Virus record (IMG/VR): IMGVR_UViG_3300017771_000027
Coordinates: 1-41,618 of that record
Length of the DNA: 41,618 nt
Reading direction: 5' to 3' (one strand)
Source of the DNA: a virus
The position numbers were made by a program, and so were the translations under genes. This document shows, piece after piece, positions 1 through 7,629 of this stretch; within the stretch, counting starts at the first letter, position 1; the number at the start of each line of letters is the position of its first letter. Below the pieces are notes generated by a model. That model made no database searches and was not told the DNA's origin. It saw only the letters and a list, made by a program, of their open reading frames with translations.

Positions 1-2
1 AA

Positions 3-1814
3 AAATATGATGGAATGAGAATACAAATTCATAAAGTAGATAAAAATGTAAAAATTTATTCATATAATAAAATAGATATTACAGATAAATGTCCTGAACA
101 AGTAGAAGAAATAAAAAAGAAACATTTTGGTAGTTGTATATTAGATGCAGAATTAATGTTATTTTTAGACGATGAACCCTTACATAGAGCAGAAACAATA
201 TCTCATGTGTTTAAATTAAAAGATGAAAATAAAAAAGGAGTATTGAAGGCTCATGTGTTTGATATTATGCAACATGAAGGTAAAAGTGTTATGGAAGAAC
301 CAATTAGAGAAAGAATTAATATTTTATTATATCAATATTCACAACATTCTTCAGAAATGTTAGCATTCCCATCTAAAAAAGATACACGCATGGCTGATTC
401 AATAAAAGAAGTATTGGAATATTCTAAAGATATTATGAAACTTCCTGCATCTGAAGGAGTAGTAATAAAAGATATGGAATCAACTTATTATCGTGGAGTA
501 GCACAAAATCCAAAGTGGATTAAATGGAAAAAATTTGTAGATTTAGATGTTATTGTACTAAAAGATAGAAAAACTAAAAGTGGTTTACATTCTTATACTA
601 TGGGAATTGGCCCTGTTCCTGCTTCTGTAGTTAGAGAATATGAAACAGTTGAGTTTGAAGATAAAGAGTATCTAGAAGTAGGTAAAGCATTAAACACTAA
701 AACTAATGTTGATGTTGGTAAAATAGTGAGAGTAAAGGTAGATGAAGTTAGAAAGAAAGGAAAATCATTTAGTTTATATTCTGCTAAAGTTATAGAAGTT
801 CCCGAAGTATTAGTTTCAGATACTTTTGAAACTTTAGAACATTTATCTAATAAAACTAAAAAGTCATTAACTTCTGCTTTAGATTTCTTAGGTGATAATG
901 TATTAAGAACTCCATATAAAATTATGAGTGGGATTGGAGAAAATCAAAAAGATGTAAAAAAAGCATATTATGTTACAGATAATATACATGGTACTGCTGA
1001 AATAATACTAAAAGAAAATTTAGATGGGTTTACTATTTATGGTTTTGAAGGAGATTCTTTAATGCAAAAAAATGCATTGTATAATATAGATATATGGAAA
1101 GAGCAACTTTCTGAAATAATAAAAACAAAACGGTCAGATTTAAGAATTGGTATTAAGAATGAAATTTTAGAATCGGGAAGACCTAAAGTAACTTTTGAAA
1201 GTATAGTAGAATTTGTTAGAGACAATTATCCTCAAACATATGAAGATGTTTTTAATAATAAAGAAGATAAATTAATGAGTTGGATGAAAACTGAAGGTGA
1301 TGTAAGTTTTATTTATCATCACCCAAATAAATTTAGTGTTCAAAGTGATGAAGTTACAAAAGATGTAGAAGTATTACAAAAGGAAGATAGAAAAGGTACT
1401 TTTGTAATTAAACGTAGAGAAGATGAAAACATTGATTTTATAATTGAGTATAAAGATAAAAGAAATGCTTGGACTATAGAAATTGATGATTCTGAAGATA
1501 TATTTAATTTATTTGGGAAATCGGGTAAATACCCTGCTATAGTGGCTACATCTTTAGATAATGGTAAAACTTTAGATGAGGGTACACTTACTCTTGGAGT
1601 ACAAAAGCAAGGTTATCATGAATATAAGTTAGAAGGAGACAAATTTAATACTAGGATTCACATAAGAGTATTGCCTTTAGATGAGAAAAAAACTTGGCTT
1701 GCTTGGACAGGTAAAAAACAAGAAATGTTACCATTAGATGAAGATGAAAAATTATGGGATATTACAGAAGATAAACATGCAAATTTAGAATTTCCAAAAG
1801 AAAATAGCACTTAA
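3..1814 (+). CDS. ATP-dependent DNA ligase with long C-terminal extension (5' end outside window)
   Basis: Seals nicks in DNA using ATP. The frame is open to the left edge, and the codons just before the first ATG (15) give KYDGMRIQIHK, the nucleotidyltransferase motif I with the adenylated lysine, so the ATG at 15 is not the start and the gene continues upstream. Counting from that ATG, motif III (LDAEL, 43-47), IIIa (HVFDIM, 80-85), IV (SEGVVIKD, 146-153) and V (KWIKWKK, 167-173) are all present, followed by an OB-fold at about 175-270. The remaining ~330 residues are not part of a minimal ligase; residues ~461-570 resemble the 3'-phosphoesterase domain of LigD, but the usual catalytic histidines are not visible. 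It directly precedes the capsid protease, an unusual place for a repair gene. The ligase call is firm; the C-terminal call is an inference. Confidence 0.93.
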   Translation, partial: KYDGMRIQIHKVDKNVKIYSYNKIDITDKCPEQVEEIKKKHFGSCILDAELMLFLDDEPLHRAETISHVFKLKDENKKGVLKAHVFDIMQHEGKSVMEEPIRERINILLYQYSQHSSEMLAFPSKKDTRMADSIKEVLEYSKDIMKLPASEGVVIKDMESTYYRGVAQNPKWIKWKKFVDLDVIVLKDRKTKSGLHSYTMGIGPVPASVVREYETVEFEDKEYLEVGKALNTKTNVDVGKIVRVKVDEVRKKGKSFSLYSAKVIEVPEVLVSDTFETLEHLSNKTKKSLTSALDFLGDNVLRTPYKIMSGIGENQKDVKKAYYVTDNIHGTAEIILKENLDGFTIYGFEGDSLMQKNALYNIDIWKEQLSEIIKTKRSDLRIGIKNEILESGRPKVTFESIVEFVRDNYPQTYEDVFNNKEDKLMSWMKTEGDVSFIYHHPNKFSVQSDEVTKDVEVLQKEDRKGTFVIKRREDENIDFIIEYKDKRNAWTIEIDDSEDIFNLFGKSGKYPAIVATSLDNGKTLDEGTLTLGVQKQGYHEYKLEGDKFNTRIHIRVLPLDEKKTWLAWTGKKQEMLPLDEDEKLWDITEDKHANLEFPKENST

Positions 1815-1815
1815 C

Positions 1816-1823
1816 TTATATAG
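1816..1823 (+). promoter_or_regulatory. candidate archaeal TATA box for the capsid operon
   Basis: The short gap after the ligase stop holds TTATATAG. A start site about 25 nt downstream would fall near 1846, just ahead of the ATG codons at 1855 and 1861, giving a very short leader; no Shine-Dalgarno sequence is visible there. This fits an archaeal promoter, but short AT-rich matches are common in this genome. Confidence 0.4.
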
Positions 1824-1854
1824 TAAGAGTTTAGACTGATTGTTTGTGTCAGCA

Positions 1855-3048
1855 ATGCAGATGTTAGTAAAGAAGGAGAATTCCTCCGGTTATTTTAACA
1901 TTTTAAAATCAGATGATTTAGTTATTGGTGGTTATGCTTCTATAGAAATAGTAGATAAACAAAATGACTTAATTACATTAGAAGCATTAAATGATGCAGT
2001 AGCAAAATATATGAGCGAAAAGAAATTTAGAAATGTAATGTCTAATCATTCTAATGTTCAAGTTGGAGAAGTTGTAGAAAATTATAGAGATAAAAATGGA
2101 ATGCTTCACAAAACAGAAGTAGATAATGTTGGTTTTTATGTTGTAATTAAATTAAGAGATGACATAGAAAAGGCAAAAGAAATCTCAAGAGGTATTAGAA
2201 AAGGAACACTACGCTCCTTTAGTATTGGTGGACAAGCAATATCAAAGCGTAGTAAAAAATCAGATGAGTTAGGTCAATACAATGAAATTGACAAGTTAGA
2301 GTTACATGAGGTAACTATATGTGAAAAGGGAATTAATCCCGAAGCGAGATTCGACATTTTAAAACAAGATGTTGGAGGTAATAAAATGAGTGAAAAATTG
2401 GAAAAAGCACTTGAGGAGTTGAACGGCTTGATGAAACAAGTTAGTGATATCCACAAGGAAGAAGAAGAAGACAATATGACAGAAGCAAAAGGTGATATGA
2501 GTTACATGGATACCGAAGAAGGCGAAGAAGAGATGAAGGCCGATGATGATGAAATGCTTGATGATGAAGCAAAAGCATTAGACATTGACAATACTCATTC
2601 AGAAGCCGGAGAAGAAATAGTACGTGGTGGAAATCCAACTGCAACTCCTGCTCCTCTTAAAGTATCTAAAGGATTAGAGAATGCTGATTTCAGTACTCTA
2701 AACTTAAGTCAAGAAAATGTAGAGAAGGCATACGAGGCTTTCAAAGCAGAACGTCTTGAGAAACTTGCATATGATTCCCTAAGTAAGAACTTTGAAACAA
2801 GACTTACTGAAGAATTATCCCTTAAGAAAGCAAATGCTGAAAGATTAGAGTATGATGCTCTTGCTGAAGTAACTGCTCTTAAGACTGAGTTCGCAGAACT
2901 ACGCAAATCCCTATCTGAAAAAGATAGCGAAGTACGCAAAGCACAAGAAGTTGCTATGTCATTACCTGAAGGATTCCCAACATCAATAGATGCAATAGCA
3001 GATATGTCTTGGGGAGATATACATACATTAGTTGGAAGGAGAGATTAA
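1855..3048 (+). CDS. Prohead protease fused to capsid scaffold (XkdF/HK97-type)
   Basis: Maturation protease plus scaffold for the HK97-fold capsid. Numbering from a possible TTG start at 1840, residues ~25-175 form a protease domain with the GYASIEIVD strand, a candidate catalytic His in SNHSN (H70) and a candidate Ser in SFSIGG (S128), then LHEVTICEKGINPEARF, typical of the XkdF/HK97 prohead protease group. Residues ~183-402 are acidic, charged and predicted coiled coil, as expected for a scaffold. Starts at 1840 (TTG), 1855 or 1861 are possible; I prefer an ATG because of the upstream TATA-like box. It sits immediately before the major capsid gene, the standard order. An internal in-frame start inside it is listed separately. 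Confidence 0.85.
   Translation: MQMLVKKENSSGYFNILKSDDLVIGGYASIEIVDKQNDLITLEALNDAVAKYMSEKKFRNVMSNHSNVQVGEVVENYRDKNGMLHKTEVDNVGFYVVIKLRDDIEKAKEISRGIRKGTLRSFSIGGQAISKRSKKSDELGQYNEIDKLELHEVTICEKGINPEARFDILKQDVGGNKMSEKLEKALEELNGLMKQVSDIHKEEEEDNMTEAKGDMSYMDTEEGEEEMKADDDEMLDDEAKALDIDNTHSEAGEEIVRGGNPTATPAPLKVSKGLENADFSTLNLSQENVEKAYEAFKAERLEKLAYDSLSKNFETRLTEELSLKKANAERLEYDALAEVTALKTEFAELRKSLSEKDSEVRKAQEVAMSLPEGFPTSIDAIADMSWGDIHTLVGRRD
2374..2379 (+). promoter_or_regulatory. internal Shine-Dalgarno inside protease gene
   Basis: A complete GGAGGT lies six bases before an in-frame ATG at 2386, inside the protease-scaffold reading frame and exactly at the protease/scaffold boundary. It is as strong as any ribosome binding site in the window and marks a likely separate scaffold start. 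Confidence 0.6.
2386..3048 (+). CDS. Nested scaffold protein from in-frame internal start
   Basis: Starting at the ATG behind GGAGGT, this product is the 220-residue C-terminal part of the protease-scaffold protein, beginning MSEKLEKALEELNGLMKQ. It is rich in Glu, Lys and Asp and mostly predicted helix/coiled coil, with an acidic middle (EEGEEEMKADDDEML) and an Ala/Glu/Leu-rich helix near the end. Known parallel: in phage lambda the scaffold Nu3 is made from an internal start inside protease gene C. The start here is inferred from the ribosome binding site and the domain boundary. Confidence 0.6.
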   Translation: MSEKLEKALEELNGLMKQVSDIHKEEEEDNMTEAKGDMSYMDTEEGEEEMKADDDEMLDDEAKALDIDNTHSEAGEEIVRGGNPTATPAPLKVSKGLENADFSTLNLSQENVEKAYEAFKAERLEKLAYDSLSKNFETRLTEELSLKKANAERLEYDALAEVTALKTEFAELRKSLSEKDSEVRKAQEVAMSLPEGFPTSIDAIADMSWGDIHTLVGRRD

Positions 3049-3050
3049 GA

Positions 3051-4436
3051 ATGACATACATAAATACAATAAGAGATTTGGAAGCAAGCACATACGGAAT
3101 GACAGGAGCATCAGGAAATGCACTACTAAAGAGTAGTGGAGTTGTTGGTGGTTTTGGTACAGGGCATGATACAGGTGCTACAAGCCTTAGCGGTGGTGCA
3201 TCAGGTTTAGGAGACTTATACAACGTTCTTTATGGACAAAAAGTTTGGTCAATGTTAAATCAAGAAGTTAACGCTTTGTCAATGATTGCTAAGAGGCCAT
3301 ATACATCAAGTGGTTGGAGAATACTAAAATCCCGTCCTGCTGGTGGTTCAGATGCCGCATTCGGAATAGGCGATACTGCGGTTGGTGCAAATGTTACTGA
3401 TTTATCTGCTCCTAGAGCAGACCAAATTGGTGGTGTAGAAGAAAACGCAACATTAGGTGGAGCAGATGGATTCAGAGCATTGTCTCCTGAATACACTAAA
3501 CTATTTACAAGCCCTAAAACAATAGCACATTTGTTCGAGTTCTCTGAACTTGGAATGGAAATGGCCGCTATTGATGATGGTGTTGGCGATATACGTGCAA
3601 TTGTTAGAGAAGACATGGGTAAGCATCACGCTGAAGTTCAAAGCAAGATGTTACTAATGCCTTTTGAAAGATATGATAATGCAACTGCAACTGACATAGA
3701 CAGAAACTACACTTCTTTAATGAAGATAGTTGCTTCTAACAAAGAAATTGCGGCTATGGCTAATGCTAACATGACAGATATGGGTGCAAATGATTCTTCA
3801 TCTCTATCAGGATTAGAAGACGTATTAAAATTATATGGTGCTAATAGAAGTGATAATAGTGGTGTAACTGTAAGTGGTTCAACATATACAGGTGTTAACG
3901 ATTTCATGAGTGCAGAAGTTGACTTCGGTACAAATTATTCCGGTGGTGCTAGAGTATTAACTCTAACAATACTAAATGATATGCTACGAAGAATACGTGT
4001 TAACGGTGGAAATCCAAAAGTTATCTTAACAGGATACGATACTATACAACATCTATCTGACTTACTACAAAGTCAAGAGAGATTTATGGATAGGAAAGAA
4101 ATTGTTCCTACACATAATGGTGTTCGTGGAGTTAAGGGTTCAGAAGTTGGTTTCAGAGTTGCAACATACTATGACATACCAATTATCCCATCAAAGGATA
4201 TGCCTTCTACAGGATTAGAAACTGCTAACCCATTAAGTGATTTGTTAATTCTAGATACTGACCATCTATGGTTAGCGGTTATGAAGCCTACACAATACTT
4301 CGAGGACGGAATTTCAAATGGAAACCCATTCGGTGTTGGTAAACTTGGTAATCAAGGAATGTACCGCACTATGGGAGAAACATGTTGTTCCTTCTTTAAG
4401 GGTCAAGGTAAAATTACTAACTTGAAGTCTGCTTGA
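3051..4436 (+). CDS. Major capsid protein, HK97 fold
   Basis: Main shell protein. 461 residues from the ATG at 3051, which has a strong GGAAGGAGAG behind the protease stop; an in-frame upstream ATG at 3009 would overlap the protease gene and lacks a ribosome site. The N-terminal ~60 residues are Gly/Ser/Ala-rich and could be a processed delta region. The middle (SPEYTKLFTSPKTIAHLFEF, then DIRAIVREDMGKHHAEVQSKML) looks like the HK97 N-arm/E-loop to spine-helix part, and PKVILTGYDTIQHL with VGFRVATYYDIPIIPS fits the P- and A-domains. Position after the protease and before decoration-sized genes agrees. I infer the fold from context and pattern rather than from alignment. Confidence 0.85.
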   Translation: MTYINTIRDLEASTYGMTGASGNALLKSSGVVGGFGTGHDTGATSLSGGASGLGDLYNVLYGQKVWSMLNQEVNALSMIAKRPYTSSGWRILKSRPAGGSDAAFGIGDTAVGANVTDLSAPRADQIGGVEENATLGGADGFRALSPEYTKLFTSPKTIAHLFEFSELGMEMAAIDDGVGDIRAIVREDMGKHHAEVQSKMLLMPFERYDNATATDIDRNYTSLMKIVASNKEIAAMANANMTDMGANDSSSLSGLEDVLKLYGANRSDNSGVTVSGSTYTGVNDFMSAEVDFGTNYSGGARVLTLTILNDMLRRIRVNGGNPKVILTGYDTIQHLSDLLQSQERFMDRKEIVPTHNGVRGVKGSEVGFRVATYYDIPIIPSKDMPSTGLETANPLSDLLILDTDHLWLAVMKPTQYFEDGISNGNPFGVGKLGNQGMYRTMGETCCSFFKGQGKITNLKSA

Positions 4437-4447
4437 GGTGATTAGGA

Positions 4448-4810
4448 ATGGCATTAGCATATTCTGTAACATTGTTGGCTGACCATAAAGGTATAGCCGC
4501 ACCTAAAGTACATGGAGATGAGTACTATGTAGATGCAATAATAGACGTAACTTCAGCAGTAGCGGCAGGGTCAGTTATCCCTGCTTCTGCTCTTGGATTA
4601 AGTACTATATCTGCGGTCTTAATAACAGGTAGTGATAATCCTAACAATAGTACTAATGACATAGCAGTAAAAGTAGAATGTTCAGCAACAGGGGGATACG
4701 AAAGTGGAACTTCCTTTGCTCTCATGTTTACTACAGTTGCTAGTGGAACTACCATTTCTGATGATGCAAATGGTGGAAGTACTAGAGTTAGAGTCTACGG
4801 ACTCCTTTAA
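4448..4810 (+). CDS. Small beta-rich head protein, possible capsid decoration protein
   Basis: 120 residues, starting behind GAGGTGAT only 11 nt after the capsid stop. It is rich in Ser, Thr, Val and Ala with alternating beta-strand patterns (DVTSAVAAGSVIPASAL, TRVRVYGLL at the end), no membrane segment and no cysteine cluster apart from one Cys. Size, composition and place right after the capsid gene suggest a decoration or head-stabilising protein. The family is not recognised; another small virion protein is possible. Confidence 0.55.
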   Translation: MALAYSVTLLADHKGIAAPKVHGDEYYVDAIIDVTSAVAAGSVIPASALGLSTISAVLITGSDNPNNSTNDIAVKVECSATGGYESGTSFALMFTTVASGTTISDDANGGSTRVRVYGLL

Positions 4811-4835
4811 GTGTAAAAACGTAAAACGTAAAATA

Positions 4836-4873
4836 GTAGTCATTGCTCCCTCTTAGCGGGGAGCGATGGCTAC
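4836..4873 (+). terminator. 15-bp intergenic hairpin behind the capsid/decoration genes
   Basis: GTAGTCATTGCTCCC pairs with GGGAGCGATGGCTAC over 15 bp with two G-U pairs and an 8-nt loop (TCTTAGCG). It fills most of the gap between the 120-residue head gene and the next gene. There is no long T-run after it, so it may be an attenuator or an mRNA-stabilising or processing structure rather than a full terminator. Confidence 0.6.
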
Positions 4874-4897
4874 CTATCTAATTATGGAGTGAAAACA

Positions 4898-5302
4898 ATG
4901 GTAAAAGTAAAAATAAATGAAACAGGACAAGATTGTATTGTATGGCTTGGTGGAAGAAATTATTCTATTAATGCACTAGGAACTACACCCGAAATGCCTT
5001 CTAGGTTAGGACTAAGTTTAGTAGCAAATAAAGATTTAGAATTAACTTTTGAAGCAAGTGATAGAAAATTAATTTCTAATTTAAATGAAGAAAACCTAGA
5101 AGTTTTTTATAAAGTATATCATGTAGATAATACAAAGGATTTATTGAATAAAATATTTCCTAAAAAAACTACTACACAAAAAGTAAAGAAAGTAGTAGAA
5201 GAAGTATTAGAAACTCCTGCTAAGAAAGCCCCTGCTAAGAAGAAAACACCTGCTAAGAAGGCGGCTAAGAAAACACCTGCTAAGAAAGAGGTGAAAAAGT
5301 AA
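4898..5302 (+). CDS. Small protein with histone-H1-like basic tail
   Basis: 134 residues from the ATG at 4898, which has GGAGTGA just upstream; a GTG at 4889 overlaps that site and is less likely. Residues ~1-95 form a compact alpha/beta domain (VKVKINETGQDCIVWLGG). The last ~40 residues are a Lys/Ala/Pro repeat built from PAKK units (for example APAKKKTPAKKAAKK), like histone H1 or bacterial DNA-condensing tails. Such a tail would bind DNA or another polyanion; in this place, among head genes, it could be packed with the genome or help attach tail parts. The function is unknown. It overlaps the next gene by one base (TAATG). Confidence 0.6.
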   Translation: MVKVKINETGQDCIVWLGGRNYSINALGTTPEMPSRLGLSLVANKDLELTFEASDRKLISNLNEENLEVFYKVYHVDNTKDLLNKIFPKKTTTQKVKKVVEEVLETPAKKAPAKKKTPAKKAAKKTPAKKEVKK

Positions 5303-5616
5303 TGGCTATAACATCTGCTTCAAGTGGAGTTAAAACTGCTGATGGAGTTATTTCAGCATCAAGATGTAAACTTATGAGTATTCATGTTAGTGTTACTAGT
5401 AGTAGTGGAACTGCGGCATTGAGTACTCTAAAACTTTATGATAATGCAAGTGCCGCAAGTGGTACAGAAGTATCTAGAATTAATTTATTAGCATCTAGTA
5501 CTTCTCCACAAACTATTGAATTTGATATGCATGGAGTATTATGTGCTAATGGGCTATATGCTGATGTAACGGTAGGTAGTAATTGCACTGTAGCGTATAG
5601 CGTGGAGTTTGCGTAA
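5302..5616 (+). CDS. Small beta-sandwich-like virion protein
   Basis: 104 residues, translationally coupled to the previous gene through TAATG. It is Ser/Thr/Ala/Val-rich with regular beta-strand alternation (KLMSIHVSVTSSSGTAAL, IEFDMHGVLCANGLY, VAYSVEFA). No membrane segment, signal peptide or catalytic motif. Similar in size and flavour to the 120-residue head protein, so it may be a second decoration or minor head protein. Family not recognised. Confidence 0.5.
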   Translation: MAITSASSGVKTADGVISASRCKLMSIHVSVTSSSGTAALSTLKLYDNASAASGTEVSRINLLASSTSPQTIEFDMHGVLCANGLYADVTVGSNCTVAYSVEFA

Positions 5617-5617
5617 T

Positions 5618-6031
5618 ATGCCTAGCATAGATACAGATACAAGACTAATAATGACAATACTATTCGTAGGGTCGGTTAGCGGCGTTAATGTTTATTTTTA
5701 CACTCAATATGGTGTAGACTTCCCATATGGCGGTTATGCTCATGGAGTATTATTTGGTATTATAACCATTGGTGCTATTATGATTATGAAAGCGGCCTTT
5801 GATTTAATGCTTCATGATATGATAGAAGATAGATTACTTCAACGTAATATTGATAATTATTGGTTTAGAAAGGCTAGAGATGAAGAAAACCGTAAGAGAG
5901 TTAGAGAGTCTATGAGAAACTTTCAACAAAACTTTGCTCCCGTATATGGAGATGCAAACTTACCTACATTTGGACAAACTAAAACAGACGAACAAACAGT
6001 TTCACCCGCATTCTTAACAGAACTAAGGTAG
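5618..6031 (+). CDS. Membrane protein with two transmembrane helices
   Basis: 137 residues from the ATG at 5618 (a TTG nine bases earlier is also open). Two hydrophobic helices are clear: LIMTILFVGSVSGVNVYFYT near residues 9-28 and HGVLFGIITIGAIMIM near 42-57. The C-terminal half is charged and helical (EDRLLQRNIDNYWFRKARDE), probably cytoplasmic. It opens a run of genes that ends with the 812-residue protein and is followed by a second small membrane protein and a GTPase, which suggests a membrane-associated function. Not recognised; lysis or holin-like, virion-membrane or egress roles are all open. Confidence 0.65.
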   Translation: MPSIDTDTRLIMTILFVGSVSGVNVYFYTQYGVDFPYGGYAHGVLFGIITIGAIMIMKAAFDLMLHDMIEDRLLQRNIDNYWFRKARDEENRKRVRESMRNFQQNFAPVYGDANLPTFGQTKTDEQTVSPAFLTELR

Positions 6032-6047
6032 ATAGGAGGTCATAAAT

Positions 6048-6272
6048 ATGGTAGGAGAAATCCTAATGGGCTTTGATGAGTCCGCTATGGCTTATGATTT
6101 ACAAAGAGCCCATTCAGCAGATATATGGTTTATACGAGCAAGGTTTTGGATATGGGGAATAATTGCTTCTATAGTATCTTTTGGAATAGGGCATCTTGTT
6201 GCACATCTAGGATTTAATATGTATTCTTGGTTGTGGGGAGGTATGGTAGACTTTTGGAATCATTTATGGTGA
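6048..6272 (+). CDS. Single-pass membrane microprotein
   Basis: 74 residues with a strong GGAGGT at the right spacing. One clear transmembrane stretch, WIWGIIASIVSFGIGHLVAH (about residues 34-53), lies in a Trp/Phe-rich C-terminal half that ends GGMVDFWNHLW. The N-terminal ~30 residues are soluble and mildly acidic. It lies between the two-helix membrane protein and the small GTPase with gaps of 16 and 4 nt, so the three are surely co-translated. A membrane anchor or partner of the GTPase is a reasonable guess; no family recognised. Confidence 0.6.
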   Translation: MVGEILMGFDESAMAYDLQRAHSADIWFIRARFWIWGIIASIVSFGIGHLVAHLGFNMYSWLWGGMVDFWNHLW

Positions 6273-6276
6273 TATT

Positions 6277-6948
6277 ATGTCAGTGATGGCAGGTTTTGCT
6301 ATATTGTTAGTTGAAGGTATTAATAAGGTATATCAAAGACTACACTCTATTCCTTTTGGTGTATATGGTGCGAGCAAAGCAGGGAAGACAACTTTACATC
6401 ATCAATTAAGAACTAGAGGAGAAGTACCAACAATAGTAGAAAGAACTGTTGGAACACATAAAGCAACTAGAAAATATGTTAAATTAGACGGTGATGCTCA
6501 TACTGTAAAAACTGCTGATATTGGGGGAGAAACAGTTTTTTGGGGAGAATGGGTAGAAGACATGAAAAATAGACATGTAAAATATATAATATTCATGATA
6601 GATGATAGACATATGGATAAACATTTTGATATTGAACAACAATTATGTTGGACGTTTTTAGTAGATACTATTTGTGCAAATTCTTGGACAGTAAATGGTA
6701 AAAATAGAAAAAAGAAAAATCATGATTATCCCATTGCAGTAGGAATGTGGGCTAATAAATATGATTTATGGAAAGACAAATATGACTATGATGGCCCAAT
6801 AGAAAAACATCCAATCTTTGAATCTTTTCAAGTAGGTATGCAAAAATTAAATGACAAAGGAATACCATGTTTTAAATATATAGTGAGTGCGAAGTCTGAT
6901 TCAGAGATGGTGTATAGAGGAATATTAACAATGATAAAAGATTACTAG
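6277..6948 (+). CDS. Ras/Arf-like small GTPase
   Basis: P-loop GTPase of 223 residues carrying the small-GTPase motif set in order: G1 GASKAGKT (31-38), G3 DIGGE (81-85, like the DVGGQ of Arf proteins), G4 NKYD (160-163) and G5 SAK (204-206). The switch I Thr of G2 is probably one of those in PTIVERTVGTHKAT (51-64). Expected activity is GTP binding and hydrolysis as a molecular switch. The first ~15 residues are hydrophobic and may touch membrane. Two small membrane proteins lie just upstream and a Zn-finger protein just downstream. Start at 6277 has GGTGAT nearby; 6286 is possible. Small GTPases are not usual components of HK97-type structural clusters. The family call is firm at motif level; its role is unknown. 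Confidence 0.8.
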   Translation: MSVMAGFAILLVEGINKVYQRLHSIPFGVYGASKAGKTTLHHQLRTRGEVPTIVERTVGTHKATRKYVKLDGDAHTVKTADIGGETVFWGEWVEDMKNRHVKYIIFMIDDRHMDKHFDIEQQLCWTFLVDTICANSWTVNGKNRKKKNHDYPIAVGMWANKYDLWKDKYDYDGPIEKHPIFESFQVGMQKLNDKGIPCFKYIVSAKSDSEMVYRGILTMIKDY

Positions 6949-6957
6949 GTGAAGAAA

Positions 6958-7629
6958 ATGGCAATGAATTATAACCCCCCAAATTTAATAGGAGCAACAA
7001 CGACAAATGTGAGTAACCCTTTCTTAGACAGGTTTACTCAAGCAAGAGCCGCAGGTGCGGTAATGTTATACGAATATAAAAGTGTAAAACCAAAAAAACA
7101 ACTTAAAGAAATAATAAAAGTATTAGTACCGGAAAAGAAAACCTTCCTAAAACTACCATATAAATTCAAATATAATATGAAAGATAGATGTGTGGTTTGT
7201 GGAACTCAAAAAGTTTGGGAATCTGCTGACAGTATGCGACCCCCATTACCATTACATAAAGTTAGAAAGGGTTATCCAATGAGAGGAACTTATTGTGATA
7301 AACATGCTTCTATTCATAGACAATATGAAATGTTAGAACAACAAATGTTAGCAGAAGAACATGGATTAAGTTATAGTGCATATATACCCAAAATGTCTAA
7401 TTTAAATCCTTTATCAAGTGGCCCACTAACAAGTCTTAAGCAAGTAGATATACAATCTCTTTCTGCTTTAGGATGGACAGTAAAACCCCCTACAGTTGGA
7501 ATAGAAAGTAAGGAAGAAGAACTTTTTAGATTACTAATTGAAAGTAATGCAAATAATGAAAGAGTCAAAACTTTATTAACTGACGGCGTGAAGATACAAG
7601 TGCAAGAGCAGGTGGGGGTTGAGGAATAA
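6958..7629 (+). CDS. Zinc-finger protein of unknown function
   Basis: 223 residues from the ATG at 6958, which has GGTGA before it; a GTG at 6949 is also open. A likely metal site is CVVC (residues ~79-82) with CDKH about 30 residues later (TYCDKHASIH). The spacing resembles treble-clef or HNH-type zinc folds, but no full nuclease signature is evident. The N-terminus is Asn/Pro-rich, followed by a basic stretch (KPKKQLKEIIKVLVPEKKTF); the C-terminal third is helical and acidic. It lies 9 nt after the GTPase and overlaps the next gene by one base. A partner of the GTPase is possible. Family not recognised. Confidence 0.55.
   Translation: MAMNYNPPNLIGATTTNVSNPFLDRFTQARAAGAVMLYEYKSVKPKKQLKEIIKVLVPEKKTFLKLPYKFKYNMKDRCVVCGTQKVWESADSMRPPLPLHKVRKGYPMRGTYCDKHASIHRQYEMLEQQMLAEEHGLSYSAYIPKMSNLNPLSSGPLTSLKQVDIQSLSALGWTVKPPTVGIESKEEELFRLLIESNANNERVKTLLTDGVKIQVQEQVGVEE

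Noticed and set aside
15-17. ATG at 15 as the start of the ligase
   Set aside because: The codons just before it encode the catalytic KYDG motif and the frame is open to the left edge, so the gene starts outside the window.
3009-3050. Upstream ATG at 3009 for the capsid protein
   Set aside because: It overlaps the protease gene and has no ribosome site; ATG 3051 has a strong GGAAGGAGAG.
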